From Bacteroidales bacterium (GTDB taxonomy: Bacteria; Bacteroidota; Bacteroidia; Bacteroidales; Lentimicrobiaceae): a DNA stretch of 64,000 nt. Positions 61,463 through 64,000 of this stretch are shown here, piece after piece (position 1 is the stretch's first letter; each line of letters starts with the position of its first letter). The notes below the pieces were generated by a model. It was not told where the DNA came from and did not search any database. It worked only from the letters and a program-made list of their open reading frames with translations. The stretch is taken from assembly GCA_016788045.1 (NCBI GenBank), contig JAEUTG010000043.1:124001-188000 (forward strand), written 5' to 3'. Made by a program: the position numbers and the translations under genes.

Positions 61463-61890
61463 TCATTACGCCTATTGTTCGGGTGGATTCTAAGGGTAGA
61501 CACTTCTCTAAAAGGATATTTTTATAGCTGGGATATTTTGTTAATTTTGACTTTGCATTTAACCATGCGTAGCCCTATCAGGGCTACACAAAAAGGCAAA
61601 AAATCGGGTCCCCTTATTCATCCCCCGTATTTTAGCATGTTTATATAATGCTGATATACATTGGATTACATAATGTCTTCGTAGCCCTTGCCGGGGCTAC
61701 TCAACGTCAGGCATGTGCAGGGCGGTTTTTTTGTTGCTGAATCCCGCGTAACGGTCATTGCTCCGGATTGTGATAACGGGATGGAAATTTAAAAAAAGGT
61801 TCACTTCCTTGGGTGGAGAGGTGCCGGAGATGCAAATACAGAAGGCCGTGTTGAATCCTTCCATCCTAAAACATAATGTGGTATAAGATT
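61463..61890. other. Intergenic right edge of the island with two related hairpins
   Basis: 428 bases without a gene. A perfect hairpin GTAGCCCT-atc-AGGGCTAC lies at 61569-61587 and a similar one, GTAGCCC-N6-GGGCTAC, at 61681-61700. The second overlaps the right attachment-site-like repeat. The T-run at 61726-61733 resembles a decayed form of the tRNA terminator. Confidence 0.55.
61692..61708 (+). repeat. Putative attachment-site copy (right)
   Basis: Exact 17-base match to the tRNA-Arg 3' end and flank at 58698-58714, 2994 bases apart, followed by a diverged copy of the tRNA terminator region (GGCAT, TGC, T-run). No integrase gene lies between. The GGGGCTAC part also belongs to a local hairpin, which weakens but does not remove the case. 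Confidence 0.5.
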
Positions 61891-63999
61891 TCAAAACCGG
61901 AACTCAATACCGGCATAAACGTGCAGCGGCAATCCAGGATAATAGTACCTTGCTTCGCTGCCCCCGAAACCCATCGCATTTACCACCAGCATGGATGCAT
62001 AGGCTGTGTTGGTCAGGTTGTTGGCCCCGGCAGAAAAAACCAGATTTCCCGCTTTCCTTACCTGCCTTAGCCATGAGCCCTTCAGGTTCAGCAGCGTATA
62101 ACTTCCATAGCGAAGGGTGTTGGCATCGTCAAGAAACTGTTTGCCTGTGTACTGAATGTGTGCTGAGATTTCCAGCGTTTCAACAGGCTTCCACGACAAC
62201 AGCAATCGGGCAGTCTGATCCGGGATGCCCGGCAGATGATTGCCATCGAAGGTTTTTCCATCGTCGGTAAATGCCGTGAATCGGTTTCGTGAAAAGGTAT
62301 AACTAAGGGTGGACCTGAGCATACCGGGGAAATCGGAGAAATCAAGGAGTCGGTGGTGAAGCAGCAGCTCTATTCCCTGATGCCGCGTTTTGCCAGCATT
62401 CATGCCTGTAAAGATATCTTCGCTGATGCGTTTGGTGACCAGCAGGTTGCTGAGTTCAATCCAGTAAAGGGTCAGTTCGGCCTCTGATGACTTGCTGAAA
62501 AGATTGAATCTGCTTCCTGCTTCATATTGCATGCCCTGTTCAGGTTTGATCGCGGGGTTTACCTCTCCGGCCGGCAACAGTGTTTCTTCGGGGGAAGGCA
62601 TGGAGAACCCATGGCCAGCTGATGCGTAAAGGCGCAGGTGTTGGTTTACCGTGTAATTTACGCCTGCACGTGGTGATACAATGAGTGGAAAAATGCGTCT
62701 TCCCGACTGATTGCCGTTGGTCGAAAATAAATCACTTAGCTTGTAGAGAATATGGTTCAGGGTACCGGCTACGGAAAAGCTGAGTGCCGGTGAGGGACGG
62801 TAGTTCACAATGCCGAAAACGCTCAGCTGGTGGCGGTTTTCACGGTTCTCATTCAGCAAAAGATTATCCTTTTCCAGCTTCCAGGCGTATTGCTCAGATG
62901 TCCAGTCAATTCCGAATATCCAGTCAGACAAAGGCCTGAAATAAGTCAATCTGTTGCGGATTCCGATACTCATGGCCTGATCGCTGAGGTCGTTGAAGGG
63001 ACGTCTTTCAAAACTATCGCCCCATTTACCATGAATGGTAAGCTGGTTGCTGAGTTTTGAGGTGGGTATGTTTGTCAGTGTAACACCGGCCAGGGCTTTC
63101 GTGTATTTCTTATAAGCTTTTATGGCCTCCCAGGAGGTTGCAGCTGCCCGGGGATCATTCCTGAACTGTGTTTCACCCAGTGAACTCGGGATTCCGGCCT
63201 TCACATCATTGAGCATCAGGGTTGATTTCAGCAACCATTTGGATTTCTTCCACCGGGCAGTTGATAAAAATGAAGTTCGTCTGGTTTCATTGTTCGACCG
63301 GTAGCCCTCTGATTGCAGGTGGCTGAGACTACCCCAGAAACTGGCACCGTCGGCCTGGGTTGCTCCCGAAACGCTGGTTCTCAGGGTATTGAAACCCCCA
63401 TAATTGAAGTTAAATTTACCTTCACGCTCCAGCAATTCAGGGGTGAATAAACTGATGCTACCACCCAATCCGGAGCCATAAAGTGCAGAAGAAGGCCCCC
63501 GGATGACTTCTATCCGTCCCAGACTCAGAAGATCGAGCTCTTCAGGGGTCGAAACACCATCGGAGGAGGTGAGCGGTATATCGTTGAGGTAAGAACGGAT
63601 GCGGTTGGTATTGTATGGAGTCCTGCTTCCCATGCCCCTGATGACAATGCGGTTTGTTGCATAGGTTCCGCTTTGCATGCTCACACCGGGGATCGTGTTA
63701 AGCGTTGTGGCCAGGTTGGTCGCATCGGCCAGCTTAAGCTCCTCCCCTTTCAGTACTGCCAGATTGCCTGGGAACGTAATCAGATGAGTGCTTAAACGAA
63801 AACTTTCCACCGTGACCAACCCAAGGCTGATCGTGGAATCGCGGGCCTGAAGGCTCTCCGTTTGCTCTGCTGAATGCTGGGCCATCGTTGTCTGCATCCC
63901 GGGAAGGAATGGCAGAAGGCACGACAGGCCGATGATGAAAATACAGGTTAAGTTCAAAGTTCTGAAATTAAGAAATTCCGGTTCCGCTTTCCGATTCAT
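61891..63999 (-). CDS. TonB-dependent outer-membrane receptor
   Basis: 702 residues, iron-siderophore/cobalamin-type receptor without the SusC N-terminal extension. Signal region about 15-42 (CIFIIGLSCLLPFLPGMQTTMAQ), plug domain about 55-170 with LTTLNTIP-like ATTLNTIPGVSMQSG, RIVIRGMGSRTPYNTNRIRSYLND and IEVIRGPSSALYGSGLGGSI, then the barrel with EQGMQYEAGSRFNLF and the C-terminal HVYAGIEFRF ending in Phe. The start codon lies one base from the window edge, so a longer form cannot be excluded, but the signal peptide fits. Substrate unknown; no siderophore genes are near. Just outside the hipBST island. Confidence 0.92.
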   Translation of the reverse strand: MNRKAEPEFLNFRTLNLTCIFIIGLSCLLPFLPGMQTTMAQHSAEQTESLQARDSTISLGLVTVESFRLSTHLITFPGNLAVLKGEELKLADATNLATTLNTIPGVSMQSGTYATNRIVIRGMGSRTPYNTNRIRSYLNDIPLTSSDGVSTPEELDLLSLGRIEVIRGPSSALYGSGLGGSISLFTPELLEREGKFNFNYGGFNTLRTSVSGATQADGASFWGSLSHLQSEGYRSNNETRRTSFLSTARWKKSKWLLKSTLMLNDVKAGIPSSLGETQFRNDPRAAATSWEAIKAYKKYTKALAGVTLTNIPTSKLSNQLTIHGKWGDSFERRPFNDLSDQAMSIGIRNRLTYFRPLSDWIFGIDWTSEQYAWKLEKDNLLLNENRENRHQLSVFGIVNYRPSPALSFSVAGTLNHILYKLSDLFSTNGNQSGRRIFPLIVSPRAGVNYTVNQHLRLYASAGHGFSMPSPEETLLPAGEVNPAIKPEQGMQYEAGSRFNLFSKSSEAELTLYWIELSNLLVTKRISEDIFTGMNAGKTRHQGIELLLHHRLLDFSDFPGMLRSTLSYTFSRNRFTAFTDDGKTFDGNHLPGIPDQTARLLLSWKPVETLEISAHIQYTGKQFLDDANTLRYGSYTLLNLKGSWLRQVRKAGNLVFSAGANNLTNTAYASMLVVNAMGFGGSEARYYYPGLPLHVYAGIEFRF

Positions 64000-64000
64000 G

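Noticed and set aside
61569..61587. Perfect GTAGCCCT/AGGGCTAC hairpin as terminator of hipT
   Set aside because: No T-run follows on the plus strand; it resembles a dispersed Bacteroidota palindrome.

Overview
The window is chromosomal DNA of a Bacteroidota bacterium, most probably a free-living or gut-type Bacteroidales relative (family-level placement is inference). Evidence: two SusC/SusD pairs, five proteins with C-terminal type IX secretion (T9SS) sorting domains, PKD-domain lipoproteins, almost no Shine-Dalgarno sequences, and promoters of the Bacteroidota form TTG-N19-21-TAnnTTTG, several of them exact. No phage or transposase genes are visible.

Layout. (1) 1-600: 3' end of lipA. (2) 1085-8928, minus: a small glycan utilisation locus (PKD lipoprotein, SusC, SusD, GH30 glycosidase), resembling beta-glucan/laminarin loci. 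(3) 9376-15310, plus: TetR regulator and a TolC/HlyD/ABC-2/ABC-2 export operon with no ATPase gene; tetR and the operon carry the same operator-like inverted repeat. (4) 15970-23351, plus: two very large multi-PAS histidine kinases, likely one phosphorelay unit. (5) 23488-30120, minus: two related T9SS surface proteins, one with one copy and one with three copies of a ~390-residue module. (6) 30616-37263, plus: a phosphate operon: DUF47/PhoU-like protein, a PiT transporter fused to a coiled coil and a LuxR-type HTH, an OprP-like porin, a lamin-tail lipoprotein, and two CYTH/triphosphate-tunnel type proteins. (7) 37466-42766, plus: SLC13 anion transporter, an unknown membrane protein, two T9SS proteins. 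(8) 42836-52983: a locus that reads as a complete outer-membrane system for cyanophycin (poly-Asp-Arg): T9SS-anchored cyanophycinase, second secreted cyanophycinase, SusC, SusD and a PKD/propeller lipoprotein on the minus strand, with cytoplasmic isoaspartyl dipeptidase (iadA) transcribed divergently from an excellent promoter. (9) 53105-57171, minus: membrane protein, LOG-family protein, lipB, M64 peptidase; 57443-58477 plus: acyltransferase. (10) 58552-61708: tRNA-Arg(CCT) with a broken tRNA-like copy beside it, a 54-bp tRNA-derived direct repeat, and an AT-rich ~3 kb island carrying a three-gene HipB-HipS-HipT toxin-antitoxin module. Upstream of hipB lie two families of 18-bp palindromes spaced at exactly 41 and exactly 61 bp. 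The 3' end of the tRNA plus flank is repeated at the far side of the island. (11) 61891-63999, minus: a TonB-dependent receptor.

The most interesting systems are the cyanophycin locus, the HipBST island with its phased palindromes, the tRNA-derived repeats, and the transporter-HTH fusion. All function assignments come from reading motifs by eye; no database search was run.
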